From contig NZ_POTC01000014.1 of the NCBI RefSeq assembly GCF_002906255.1, positions 1-64,000 of the forward strand: a stretch of 64,000 bases of DNA, read 5' to 3'. A model generated the notes under the pieces. It had not been told where the DNA came from and did no database searches. It saw only the letters and a program-made list of their open reading frames with translations. The DNA comes from Novacetimonas maltaceti. Its GTDB lineage: Bacteria > Pseudomonadota > Alphaproteobacteria > Acetobacterales > Acetobacteraceae. Below, piece after piece: positions 19,079 through 28,216 of this stretch; the stretch's first letter is position 1, and each line of letters begins with the position of its first letter. The translations under genes and the position numbers were made by a program.

Positions 19079-20183
19079 ATGAACACACATGATGACCTGT
19101 CGGCGATATTCGCGCAGTACGGCAACCTTTCCCGGCCGTTCGCAAGGATGCCCCCCAAGGAAGCGCTGGCCATAGCACAGGAACATTATGGCGCCAGCGG
19201 TGACATCCGCCACCTGCCAACGGAAAAGGACGATACGTTCCATATCCGCACCCCCCCCCGGGCACGGCTTCATCATGAAGGTGGAACACCCGTGCGAACC
19301 ACGCGGGGATGTGGCATTCCAGACGGCCCTGCTTGACGACCTGCAGGACCGCGCGCCCGACCTGCCTGTCCCGCGCGTGATCCGCACGCGCCACGGTGCC
19401 CCCATCCTTGTGCACACCGACCGCGCCGGGCAGGAGCGCCAGATACGGCTCCTGTCCTACCTGGAAGGGGTGCCGCTCGACCATATCCCGACATCGGCGG
19501 CCGGGCGGCGCAGGATCGGCGCCCAGCTGGCGCGACTGCGGCACGCGCTGTCCGGTTTCAGCCATCCCGGCGGCGACCGGGCCGTCATCTGGGACGTGCG
19601 CCGCCTGCCCGACCTGCGCCCCCTGCTGTCCCTTGTGGAGGACCCCGCGCACCGTGCGTGCGCGCAGGCGGCGATGACGCGCTTCATCGGCCTGCTGCCG
19701 GAGATCATGGGCCTGCGCACCCAGATCCTGCATAATGACTTCAACCGCTCCAACATCCTCGCCCGCGCGCAAGATGATGAAACCCTTGCCGGGATCATAG
19801 ATTTTGGCGATGCGCTGCGCACCGCCATCGCCATTGACGTGTCCACGGCGATGGTGAACCAACTGCCCCAGAACGTGACTGCGGATGCCGCCACCTTCCT
19901 GTCTGCCCCGCGCGATGTACTGCATGGATATCTGGAACATGCCGACCTGCACCATGCGGAGGTCAGGATGCTGGGCCACCTGCTCATGGCGCGCCTGCTG
20001 ACGCGCGCGCTCATCACCACATGGCGTGCCGGGGTGTTTTCCGAAAACCGCGCCTATATCACGCGACATTCGCAGGCGACGTGGGCGCAGCTTGCATGGT
20101 TCACCGCACGTGACGCCGACACGGTCCCGGACCTTTTCGTTTCGGACATACCTACCTCAAACCGCATGGGATGCACGGCATGA
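19079..20183 (+). pseudogene. APH-fold phosphotransferase (hydroxylysine kinase-like), out of frame at a C9 tract
   Basis: Two frames together encode one aminoglycoside-phosphotransferase-fold kinase. The first starts at ATG 19079 (MNTHDDLSAIFAQYG) and reads to IRTPP at the C9 run at 19251-19259. The second continues GHGFIMKVEHPCEPRGDVAFQ and carries the catalytic loop ILHNDFNRSNIL and the metal site IIDFGD. Removing one C would join them. The kinase is paired with a class III aminotransferase by a four-base overlap, as in hydroxylysine kinase with its phospho-lyase, so a phosphorylated amino compound is a possible intermediate. The break may be a true mutation, phase variation in a poly-C tract, or a sequencing error. 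Confidence 0.75.
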
Positions 20184-21535
20184 CTGCAAAGCCCCCGACC
20201 CTGGGCCGCATGGTGAATGGTTTCGACCCGGCCGCACCATCGGACATGGACGAACGGACGCGCGAGGATATCGCCAGACGCCAGAAACTGCTTGGCCCTG
20301 CCTACCGCCTGTTCTACCGCACGCCGGTCCAGGTGGACCATGGCAGGGGTGTCCACCTGTATGACCGCGACAACAACGAATACCTGGATGCTTACAACAA
20401 CGTCGCCTCGGTAGGGCATGCCAACGCGCATGTCACCGACGCCATCATGGCGCAGGCGCGGCGACTGTGCACGCATACGCGCTATCTCCAGGATGGGATC
20501 GTGGAATATGCGGCCAGCCTCCTGCCCTCCTTTGGCGGCCGTATCGCCAGTGACGGCCACATGATGTTCACCTGCACCGGATCGGAAGCCAACGACCTGG
20601 CGATGCAGATCGCCATGCACCGCACGGGCAACCGGGGCATCATCATCACGTCGGAGGCCTATCACGGCAATTCCTACCTGACGTCGCGCTTTTCCCCCTC
20701 GCTTGGTGAAGGTGCGCCCCTGGGAACGTGGGTGCGCCGCGTGTCCACGCCGGATTCCTACCGCATCCCCCCGGCAGAGATCGCCGCGCGCATGGTGCGC
20801 GAGGTCACGGCCCAGATCGAGGACCTGCAACGGCGCGGCGAAGGCATCGCCGCCTTCATTGCGGATTCCGTCTTTTCATCTGACGGGATCTACACCACCC
20901 CGGTCGATATCCTGCCTCAGGTCGCCAGGGTCGTGCATGCGGCAGGCGGCCTGATGATCGCCGATGAGGTCCAGTCCGGTTTCGCCCGCACGGGGGAGCG
21001 GTTCTGGGGATACCAGAGGCATGGGCTGGACCCGGACATCGTGACGCTGGGCAAGCCGATGGGCAATGGCTACCCGGTGGCGGGACTGGCGGTGACGCAT
21101 GACGCCGTCGCCGCGTTCGGTCGCGACCGGCGTTATTTCAACACCTTCGGCGGCAACAGCGTGGCCATCGCCGCCGCGGGCGCGACACTGGAGGTCATCC
21201 GCAGCGAAGGACTGCAGGAGAATGCGCGCGACGTTGGCGCGTTCATGCGGCAGGAATTGCGGAACATCATGGCCGATGCCCCCTGTATCGGGGATGTGCG
21301 TGGCGCGGGACTGTATATCGGCGTGGAAGTCGTCCATCCGGGCACGATGCTGGCCGACCCTGCGACGGCCGCCCGGATCGTCAATGCCCTGCGGGAGCGG
21401 CGCATCCTGATTTCCGCGACAGGCCATGACGCGAACATCCTCAAGATCCGCCCGCCGCTCATCTTCTCACGCGCGGATGCACGGCAACTGTGCGATGCGC
21501 TCCATGCCATCATCAGGGATGGCGGGCAGACATGA
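20180..21535 (+). CDS. Class III pyridoxal-phosphate aminotransferase or phospho-lyase
   Basis: The 451-residue protein shows class III aminotransferase features: YDRDNNEYLDAYNNVASVGHANAHV, TCTGSEANDLAMQIA for phosphate binding, IADEVQSGFARTGERFWGYQ with the Asp that contacts the PLP ring nitrogen, and TLGKPMGNGYPVAGL with the Schiff-base Lys near residue 292. The GHANAHV region and the pairing with an APH-type kinase recall the AGXT2L group, whose members are phospho-lyases acting on phosphoethanolamine or phosphohydroxylysine rather than true transaminases. Which reaction it runs cannot be fixed here. Its ATG overlaps the kinase stop. Confidence 0.85.
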   Translation: MTAKPPTLGRMVNGFDPAAPSDMDERTREDIARRQKLLGPAYRLFYRTPVQVDHGRGVHLYDRDNNEYLDAYNNVASVGHANAHVTDAIMAQARRLCTHTRYLQDGIVEYAASLLPSFGGRIASDGHMMFTCTGSEANDLAMQIAMHRTGNRGIIITSEAYHGNSYLTSRFSPSLGEGAPLGTWVRRVSTPDSYRIPPAEIAARMVREVTAQIEDLQRRGEGIAAFIADSVFSSDGIYTTPVDILPQVARVVHAAGGLMIADEVQSGFARTGERFWGYQRHGLDPDIVTLGKPMGNGYPVAGLAVTHDAVAAFGRDRRYFNTFGGNSVAIAAAGATLEVIRSEGLQENARDVGAFMRQELRNIMADAPCIGDVRGAGLYIGVEVVHPGTMLADPATAARIVNALRERRILISATGHDANILKIRPPLIFSRADARQLCDALHAIIRDGGQT

Positions 21536-21588
21536 CATCGACAGGGTTCTGAAAAATCGGAAATACGTACGGACTGGATAAACCTGAC

Positions 21589-22851
21589 ATGAATACTTCA
21601 TCAGTCACCAGTTGTGACGTCGTGGTGGTCGGCGCTGGAATTGCCGGCCTGACTGTCGCGCTGGAATTGAAACGTCGTGGCCTGAATGTCGTCGTCCTTG
21701 ACAAGGGCGCGCCGGGATATGAGCAGTCCAGCCGCAACTGGGGCTGGGTCAGGAGCATAAGCCAGGACCCGCATGAAATCGAACTGTCGCTCGACAGTCG
21801 CGCGCAGTGGCAGGAATGGGCACGGCAGGGGGATTTCGGCTACCGGCAGTGCGGCCTCATCTCGCTTGCGCGCAATACGGCCGAAATGAACAGCCTGCTG
21901 GAATGGAAACGCTCCGTCGGGTCCTTTGCCGATGACATCGAAACGCTGGGCCCGCAGGCCATCCGCCAGCACCTTGCGCAATCGCGGGGGAAATGGGTCG
22001 GCGCGCTTTACAGTTCCCACGATGGCGTTGCGGAACCCGACCGCACGATGGCCTTCCTGATGGACCTGGCGCTGCGCGAACAGATCGTGATCGAGTCCAA
22101 TATCGCGGTCAAGGCGATTGATGTCGCCGGTGGCAGGGTGCAGGGCGTCATTACGGAAACGGGGCGCATCGCCGCGCCCCAGGTTGTCGTTGCGACCGGA
22201 ATATGGTCACGCTGGCTGTGCGAGGGGATCGGCATCGCGCTTCCCCAACTGCGCGTCATCGCCTCGGTCATGCGGACAACGCCGGTGCCCGACGGGCCGG
22301 AACCTGTGGTTGCCTCCTCCAGCTTTTCGGTGCGCCGGCGCATGGATGGCGGCTATACCGTGGCGCAGCGCAATTCGTCGATTTCCTACATCACCCCGGA
22401 TACGTTCAGGTTCCTGAAGCTGTTTTTCCCGGCTTTCCTCAAGCAGCACAGGCTTCTTTCGGTGCGTCTGGGCGCACCGTTTGTCGAACATCTGCAACTG
22501 GACCGGCAGTTTGGCGCGGGAAAAGCCAATCCGTTCGAAATCTTCCGCCGCTGCGACCCCGCGCCCGACCGCAAAACCCTGCTGCGCACCATGGCGCGCC
22601 TGCGCGATGACATGCCGGTTTTCCGGCAGGCGCGGATCATGGACATGTGGGCCGGCGTCATTGATGTCACGCCGGATTCACGCCCCATCATTTCGGATGT
22701 CGCAGGCTGCCCCGGCCTCTATCTCTCGACCGGGTATTCCGCGCACGGGTTCGGGCTGGCGCCGGGGGCCGGCAGGCTTGCGGCGGACATCGTGACCGAT
22801 ACCGCGGGCTGGCGTGAACGCGCCAGGGCCTTTTCCCTCTCCCGCTTCTGA
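21589..22851 (+). CDS. FAD-dependent amine/amino acid oxidoreductase (DAO family)
   Basis: The 420-residue protein has an N-terminal Rossmann fold for FAD (VVVVGAGIAGLTVALELKRRG), then EQSSRNWGWVRSISQDP, a central substrate domain and a C-terminal FAD-contact segment (GLYLSTGYSAHGFGLAPGAGRLAADIV). This is the layout of D-amino acid oxidase or glycine/sarcosine oxidase-like enzymes, which oxidise C-N bonds and pass electrons to oxygen or a quinone. It begins 53 bases after the aminotransferase and ends the plus-strand arm of the cluster. Together with the kinase and aminotransferase it suggests catabolism of an amino compound; the substrate is unknown. Confidence 0.82.
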   Translation: MNTSSVTSCDVVVVGAGIAGLTVALELKRRGLNVVVLDKGAPGYEQSSRNWGWVRSISQDPHEIELSLDSRAQWQEWARQGDFGYRQCGLISLARNTAEMNSLLEWKRSVGSFADDIETLGPQAIRQHLAQSRGKWVGALYSSHDGVAEPDRTMAFLMDLALREQIVIESNIAVKAIDVAGGRVQGVITETGRIAAPQVVVATGIWSRWLCEGIGIALPQLRVIASVMRTTPVPDGPEPVVASSSFSVRRRMDGGYTVAQRNSSISYITPDTFRFLKLFFPAFLKQHRLLSVRLGAPFVEHLQLDRQFGAGKANPFEIFRRCDPAPDRKTLLRTMARLRDDMPVFRQARIMDMWAGVIDVTPDSRPIISDVAGCPGLYLSTGYSAHGFGLAPGAGRLAADIVTDTAGWRERARAFSLSRF

Positions 22852-22860
22852 GCACGCACG

Positions 22861-22897
22861 ACCGGGGAAGGGAAAAACCGGACATCCCTTCCCCGGT
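22861..22897. terminator. Hairpin after the FAD oxidoreductase gene
   Basis: Perfect 12-base arms ACCGGGGAAGGG and CCCTTCCCCGGT enclose a 13-base loop, starting nine bases after the oxidoreductase stop. No T-run follows, so it is a terminator-like hairpin rather than a textbook intrinsic terminator. It lies between genes that converge on each other (the oxidoreductase and cas3). Confidence 0.5.
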
Positions 22898-22901
22898 CGC
22901 A

Positions 22902-23005
22902 GGGTTCATCCGCGCAAACGGACCATTTTCCACAATCCCTGCGCAGGCAGGGAACATTGCCACCTGATGGTGCAAGACGGTTCATCCCGACGGGGCGGGA
23001 ACAAC
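22902..23005. repeat. Degenerate CRISPR-like repeats downstream of cas3
   Basis: Three segments resemble the 29-base I-E repeat of the main array. At 22902 GGGTTCATCCGCGCAAACGG keeps the 5' half. At 22929-22957 the last 23 bases differ from the repeat at only four positions (ATCCCTGCGCAGGCAGGGAA and onward). At 22978-23005 CGGTTCATCCC is followed by GACGGGGCGGGAACAAC. The spacing (27 and 49 bases) is not the regular 61, so this is not a working array. It looks like the eroded remains of one beside cas3. Chance similarity of such a GC-rich hairpin is possible for any one of them but unlikely for all three. Confidence 0.55.
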
Positions 23006-23053
23006 CTGCAGACCATACTGCTCCTCATAGACGATGACAACGTCCTCCCCCTT

Positions 23054-25723
23054 TTAGTTGCGTCCGTGCCCGCTCATCGCACCCTCACCTTCATGCAGTA
23101 CAAGCAGAAGGAACCTGTCCTCCGCCTCGCGTTCCCAGCGCGACCAACCGGCGCGCGCATGGGCCACGGCTTCCGCAAGGCCCTGTGCGACCGGGCAGGA
23201 TGCAAGGGTATGCCGCGCTACGGAGACTTCCGACAGCGACCACGCCTGCCGCCATGCCTGTGGCGCGGCAAGGCTGGCGTCCCGTACCGCCGCCCATGGC
23301 CAGACCTGTCCCTCTCGCACGACGGCCAGGCGCACGGTGACATGGGGACGCTCCTCCAGCCGTGTGGGCGTGCGGACATCACTGTCCCAGAATGCGGCCT
23401 CGGGCACATAGCCCATTTCGTAATTCAGCACGTTGCGCCGTGCCGCGTCCCCTGCGGCAAACCCCTTTCCCGCCGCCCGGTCACTTGCCGCCATCAGTCC
23501 GGGCGGCACATCGGAAGGATCCCCTGCTTCCTCGATCAGCGCGCGGATGCTGCCGGGTGTGTCGATGCGCCCCGCACGCAGCAAAGCCCGTGCCGTGCGC
23601 CACAGCAGCGCGGGGTCGCGATATACCCCCGCCGTCCCCGGCAGGACCCGTGCCAGCCATTGCGGGTCGGGGTCCGCGACCGGGTCGGGGGAGAGGATGC
23701 ACACCTCCTCCCGATCCACCGGACGCGCGGCGCGGGCATGGCGGCGCAGGCGCCCGGCGCGCTGGATAATCAGGTCCATCGGCGCAAGGTCCGTGCACAG
23801 GACATCGAAATCAAGGTCCAGCGACTGCTCGATCACCTGGCTTGCGACCAGCACCCCGGCGCGCGCGGCGGCGGGACCGTCCTTTCCGAAACGCGCCAGC
23901 ACGTCACGCTCGATGGCAAGGCGGTCCACCATGGCAAAACGCGCGTGAAAGACCATGACGCCGATCCCTTCGCGCGCCAGCGCCTTTGCCGCGGCAATGA
24001 CGTCATCCACCGTATTGCGCACCCACGCCACGGCCGCCCCCTGGGCCGCCGCCGCCGCGACCTCCGCCATGGCGGCGCGTTCATCCCCCAGTCGCCGCAC
24101 GGCAATGCTGCGTGCAAGGCCGGGACGCGGCGCGCAGGGCAGTTCCCGCACCCCATCGCCCCCCGCCATGGTGACAAGCGGATAGGTGGTGTTCGACAGC
24201 GGGACACTCCCGTCCAGCCCCAGCCCCTGCCGGAACGCGTCCACAAGCTTCTGGCGCACGGCCATGGTCAGTGTGGCGGAAAGGAGGATGGCCGAACCGC
24301 CCATCGCCGCATGGAACCGCAGCAGGGCTGCCATCTCCTCCAGCATGTAGGGGTCATAGGCATGGCATTCATCCACCAGCAGCACCTTGCCCGCCAGCCC
24401 GGCCAGCCGGACGGTGGCGAAACGGACCGGCAGCACCGCCATCAGCGCCTGGTCGATGGTGCCCACCCCCACCTGTGCCAGCAGGGCACGGCGCGCCTCG
24501 CTCCCCAGCCACGCAGTGCAGCAGATTTCGGCCTCCTCGCTGCGTTGCGCCGATACCGCGCGCGCGTCCAGCCCGTCATCGGGGGCCACGGCGGCGGCGA
24601 ACCGCCCGTCCAGCAGCGCGCGCCCGTGCGCCAGCGCAAGGGAGGGATGCGACGAAGGCTGGAATAGGCCACGATAGGCCACGGCCAGTCGGTCGAACAT
24701 GGCGTTTGCCGTCGCCATGGTCGGCAGCGCCACGAACAGTCCCCGCGCATGGCCCGACGCCATCAGGCGATGCGCGGCAATCATGGCGGCCTCGGTCTTG
24801 CCCGATCCGGTCATGTCCTCGATCACCAGCAGGCACGGCCCGGCAGGCAGGGAAATGCCCTCCATCATCGCCTGCACCGGCGACGGGGCACCGATATGGG
24901 GAAACAGGTGCCCGATCCCCGCAAAGGGAGCGACCTGCACCGGCCCAAGCCCCGCACACGCGATCGCCGCCTGTGCCCGGGGCAGCGCCCGGTTCCAGAA
25001 ATACCCCGCGGCATCATGCACCGCGTCAGGCGTGACATAGGGGAACCAGCGCGCGCGTGAGCCAATCCAGTCCGCCTCGATCGTCAGCGCGGCCAGTTTC
25101 CATTGCAGTTGCACCAGTTGCCCGGATGGCATCCATGCAATGGGGGGTGGGCGGAAAATGTCGAACAGCAGCCGCACAAGGTGCCGCGCCATCACCGCAC
25201 AGGGCGTCCGCTTCAGGTGGCGCGCCCTTCCCTGCCCCGCCGAAACCGGGCTGCCATGATGCGCGGCAATGGCGTGCCAGAGGTGCCGCTTCTCGGAAGG
25301 CAGCCATGCGGAGCCATCATCCGCCGCACCAAATAGCGGGGCCAGCGCATCTTCGCAGACCTGGTCGAGCAGAAGCAGCCCGTCCACGTCATGGCGCGCA
25401 TCCACGACCTCCGCGGGACAGGGGCCAAGTGCGCGCACGGGCCAGCACGCAGGCACCTTGTGCTGGAAGGCGGGGGTCAGTTTGCCAATGTCGTGCAGCG
25501 CCACCAGCATGCCAAGCTGCCGGCGGTCCAGTCCCGGACATTCGCTGCCCGGCAGCATGATGGCGACCGCAGCCACATCGAGCATATGCGCGACAAGCGG
25601 GTGGTACGCAGGCCCGGCACCACCGTCCGCGCCATCCGGCCGGGCCTTGCCCCAGAAAAATCCCAACGCGTCTTCGTGCTCGCCCGCCATGTCCCCAAAC
25701 ATCCTGCCCGCCTTCCCCGGCAT
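23054..25723 (-). CDS. cas3: CRISPR-associated helicase-nuclease Cas3, type I-E
   Basis: Cas3 is recruited by Cascade to unwind and shred target DNA. The 889-residue protein has an HD nuclease domain with YHPLVAHMLDVA (His41), LVALHDIGKLTPAFQHK (His77-Asp78) and AIAAHHGSPV. An SF2 helicase follows, with Walker A DMTGSGKTEA (about residue 305), the DECH box LLVDECHAYDP (about 450), AILLSATLT and IIQRAGRLRRHAR. All catalytic motifs are intact. I chose the ATG at 25723, preceded by AGGTGA; upstream codons in frame lack family similarity. It has the same orientation as the Cascade operon but lies 11.8 kb from cse1, and it diverges from the island nuclease gene, sharing a 126-base promoter region. 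Confidence 0.95.
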   Translation of the reverse strand: MPGKAGRMFGDMAGEHEDALGFFWGKARPDGADGGAGPAYHPLVAHMLDVAAVAIMLPGSECPGLDRRQLGMLVALHDIGKLTPAFQHKVPACWPVRALGPCPAEVVDARHDVDGLLLLDQVCEDALAPLFGAADDGSAWLPSEKRHLWHAIAAHHGSPVSAGQGRARHLKRTPCAVMARHLVRLLFDIFRPPPIAWMPSGQLVQLQWKLAALTIEADWIGSRARWFPYVTPDAVHDAAGYFWNRALPRAQAAIACAGLGPVQVAPFAGIGHLFPHIGAPSPVQAMMEGISLPAGPCLLVIEDMTGSGKTEAAMIAAHRLMASGHARGLFVALPTMATANAMFDRLAVAYRGLFQPSSHPSLALAHGRALLDGRFAAAVAPDDGLDARAVSAQRSEEAEICCTAWLGSEARRALLAQVGVGTIDQALMAVLPVRFATVRLAGLAGKVLLVDECHAYDPYMLEEMAALLRFHAAMGGSAILLSATLTMAVRQKLVDAFRQGLGLDGSVPLSNTTYPLVTMAGGDGVRELPCAPRPGLARSIAVRRLGDERAAMAEVAAAAAQGAAVAWVRNTVDDVIAAAKALAREGIGVMVFHARFAMVDRLAIERDVLARFGKDGPAAARAGVLVASQVIEQSLDLDFDVLCTDLAPMDLIIQRAGRLRRHARAARPVDREEVCILSPDPVADPDPQWLARVLPGTAGVYRDPALLWRTARALLRAGRIDTPGSIRALIEEAGDPSDVPPGLMAASDRAAGKGFAAGDAARRNVLNYEMGYVPEAAFWDSDVRTPTRLEERPHVTVRLAVVREGQVWPWAAVRDASLAAPQAWRQAWSLSEVSVARHTLASCPVAQGLAEAVAHARAGWSRWEREAEDRFLLLVLHEGEGAMSGHGRN

Positions 25724-25849
25724 GACTTCACCTGCCGGGCGACATCCGGCACCAGCGTAGCCCGTTACAACAATATACGATAGGTTGTGCTGATGTTGGC
25801 AGGTCGTGGACTCCTTATGGAACAGGGACATCCACAGGAAGGAGACATG

Positions 25850-28216
25850 ATGGCTCTACGGTTGGGCGGCACGACGATCAAGTCCTGGTTCCAGTATCGA
25901 TGCGAACGCAAGACCCGCCATGAAATGGAAATGGGGTCGGACGTTGAAAGGAAGCACAGGGGCCCCAACACCTCCCCCGCCAGATGGGCCATGCTCGGCG
26001 TGGAATATGAAAAGCAGGTCATTGCGGAACTGAAGAAAAAGATGGGGGAACATTTCATCCAGTTTCCTTCCTCCCATGATCACAATCCGGCCGTCAGGAC
26101 CCTGTCGGCCGCCATGCGTCAGTTCCTGACCGAAGACAATGGACAACAGACCCTGATCGCCCAGCCGAACCTGGGGTTCGAGCAGTCCGATGCCGCCATC
26201 GGGGGAAACGGCACCCTCCTGATCGGTGGCAGCATTCCCGACCTGATCTGGCGTATCCCGTCCCCTGACGGCCCTCCCCGCTTCCAGATCGTCGATATCA
26301 AGGCGACCCGCGCCGCCACGTCCTTCCACAAGATGCAGGTCGCATTCTATGCGCTGCTGCTGCGCTCGATCCTGGCCGACCTTGCGGAAGAAGGGTACGA
26401 GGTGGGGTCCGTGCACCCCGAAGGCGAAATCTGGCATATTCCCGAGGACGGCAGCGCGGAAGGCGCGCAGGCCCGGCATGAGGCTTTCCTCCTTGCCCCC
26501 TACATGCATGCGGTTGCGGAATTCTGCCGCAAGACCGCCCCGCGCATCGCCGCCAGGACATTGACGCCGACGCAGGATGACACTTTTTTCCATATTTATT
26601 ACAAATGTGAGCAGTGCGCCTACCTGCGCTCCTACTGCATGACGGCCATCGCCCCCACACGGCCGCCCGGCCAGCGTGACATTTCCGCGGTTGCAGGGCT
26701 GAGCCAGGAATCGAAACGCACCCTTGTGTCCCATGGCATCCGTACGGTGGCGCAGCTTGCGGACTGCGCCACCGTGATACGCCGCATGGATAACGCGGGA
26801 TGGATACTGTCGCGGCGTGGAGATACGCTGATCGAACGCGCCCGCGCCCTGCGTGACGACGAGATCATACAGAAGCCCGATGCCTGCACGTTCCTGATGC
26901 CCCCGCGCGTGGATGTCGCAGTCTATCTTGTCGCGGATCTCGACCCGGTCGATGACATGCTGGTCACGCTGGGCTACCGCCTTGTCGACAGGTCAGGCAG
27001 GCCCGATACGATCGAAGTCCTGTCGACCTCGCGGCGGGACATGGAAACTGCCGCACTGATCCGGGTATTTGGCCAACTGCAGGCGGACCTAGCGGCGATC
27101 GACCGCCATAATGCCGCGATCCATGACCCCGCCGCGCCGGACAATCTTTACGTCCATATCTTCATTTATGAAATGGCAGAGGCCACAGCCCTGCAGAATG
27201 CCGTAAGGCGCCATCTGGACAACGCCGCCGTGCGCAGTGGCCTGCTGAACATGATCCGGCTGTTCCCGCCGGAGGAGCTGATCCCCGAACCCGAACTGCG
27301 CGGCATCCAGCACCTGCCGGCCTGCGCGCTGCGCAACGTCATGGAACAGCTTTTCGCGTTGCCGGTCACCGTGTCCTATGACCTGCGGCAGGTTTCACAT
27401 GCCCTTTGCGCCAAGGGCCGGATCAGGACCGAATACGCACCGCAGAAAAGGTTTGAACGGCCCTTTTCGTCGCTCCTGTCCATCGATATCGCCCGTGACC
27501 TGCGCGAAGGCCGGGGCGGGGCGCATATGAAACAGGCTGTCGAAGCGGACGTGCGTGCGCGCCTTGATGCCATGCAGGCGATCACCGAATGGCTGCTTGA
27601 GGAAAACGCCAGGCACATGGCCCACGGGCAGATGCCTTTCCTGCAACTGAACAAGAAACCGTTCCGCCTCCAGCAAAGTTTCAATCCGTTTGCCATGGGG
27701 GAAATCGACACCCTCCAGGCCTTTGAACTGCTTGAAAACCGCAGCGGGCTGCTGGAAACCCTCGTACGCCTTGCCAATCCCGCGCAACAGCGGCGCGACG
27801 CACGGCGCGCCATCGGCCCGATGCGCATGATTGACCCCGATGGCATCCGGCAGATCGCACAGCGCGATCCGTCCGCCACAAACGGCAGGGACATGGTCTT
27901 GCTGAAATTCGCTGTCCCCGACATGGACATGACCGATCTGACGCCCGGTACGTTCGGCCTTGTCCTGAGTGACGGCGCGCCACGGCACCTGCTGGATCAG
28001 GCGCTCTGGCCCGGACTGGCATGCGACCTGCGCTTCGCCGCGCCGGGAGAGGTGACGCTCCGCATGCGCCGGTCCGTTTTCTGCGGCGAGGATTTCCAGG
28101 AAATGCTGAACCGGACGGACCCGCGTCAATGGTGGCTCGACCAGGTTTTCGTTGACGTCAATTCCCCCAAATCACTCGCGTTCCTCAACTTCCTCAACGC
28201 GCAGGACACGCCATGA
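25850..28216 (+). CDS. RecB/Dna2-like PD-(D/E)XK nuclease with iron-sulfur cysteine set
   Basis: The 788-residue protein looks like a nuclease of the RecB/Cas4/Dna2 type (TM0106-like). Catalytic residues can be read as Asp131 in GGSIPDLIW and Asp149-x-Lys151 in QIVDIKAT, with a following HKMQVAFYA motif. Four cysteines sit as in iron-sulfur nucleases: Cys18 in FQYRCERK, and Cys253, Cys256 and Cys263 in YKCEQCAYLRSYC. A helix-hairpin-helix-like part follows (SKRTLVSHGIRTVAQLADCA), then a long C-terminal region without a recognised fold. The ATG at 25850 has GGAG five bases upstream. Its stop overlaps the start of the giant helicase (ATGA), so the two are made together and may act as a split Dna2. 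Confidence 0.75.
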   Translation: MALRLGGTTIKSWFQYRCERKTRHEMEMGSDVERKHRGPNTSPARWAMLGVEYEKQVIAELKKKMGEHFIQFPSSHDHNPAVRTLSAAMRQFLTEDNGQQTLIAQPNLGFEQSDAAIGGNGTLLIGGSIPDLIWRIPSPDGPPRFQIVDIKATRAATSFHKMQVAFYALLLRSILADLAEEGYEVGSVHPEGEIWHIPEDGSAEGAQARHEAFLLAPYMHAVAEFCRKTAPRIAARTLTPTQDDTFFHIYYKCEQCAYLRSYCMTAIAPTRPPGQRDISAVAGLSQESKRTLVSHGIRTVAQLADCATVIRRMDNAGWILSRRGDTLIERARALRDDEIIQKPDACTFLMPPRVDVAVYLVADLDPVDDMLVTLGYRLVDRSGRPDTIEVLSTSRRDMETAALIRVFGQLQADLAAIDRHNAAIHDPAAPDNLYVHIFIYEMAEATALQNAVRRHLDNAAVRSGLLNMIRLFPPEELIPEPELRGIQHLPACALRNVMEQLFALPVTVSYDLRQVSHALCAKGRIRTEYAPQKRFERPFSSLLSIDIARDLREGRGGAHMKQAVEADVRARLDAMQAITEWLLEENARHMAHGQMPFLQLNKKPFRLQQSFNPFAMGEIDTLQAFELLENRSGLLETLVRLANPAQQRRDARRAIGPMRMIDPDGIRQIAQRDPSATNGRDMVLLKFAVPDMDMTDLTPGTFGLVLSDGAPRHLLDQALWPGLACDLRFAAPGEVTLRMRRSVFCGEDFQEMLNRTDPRQWWLDQVFVDVNSPKSLAFLNFLNAQDTP

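Noticed and set aside
22814-24667. 617-codon plus-strand frame opposite cas3
   Set aside because: It is a shadow of cas3 and lacks domains; cas3 motifs lie on the other strand.
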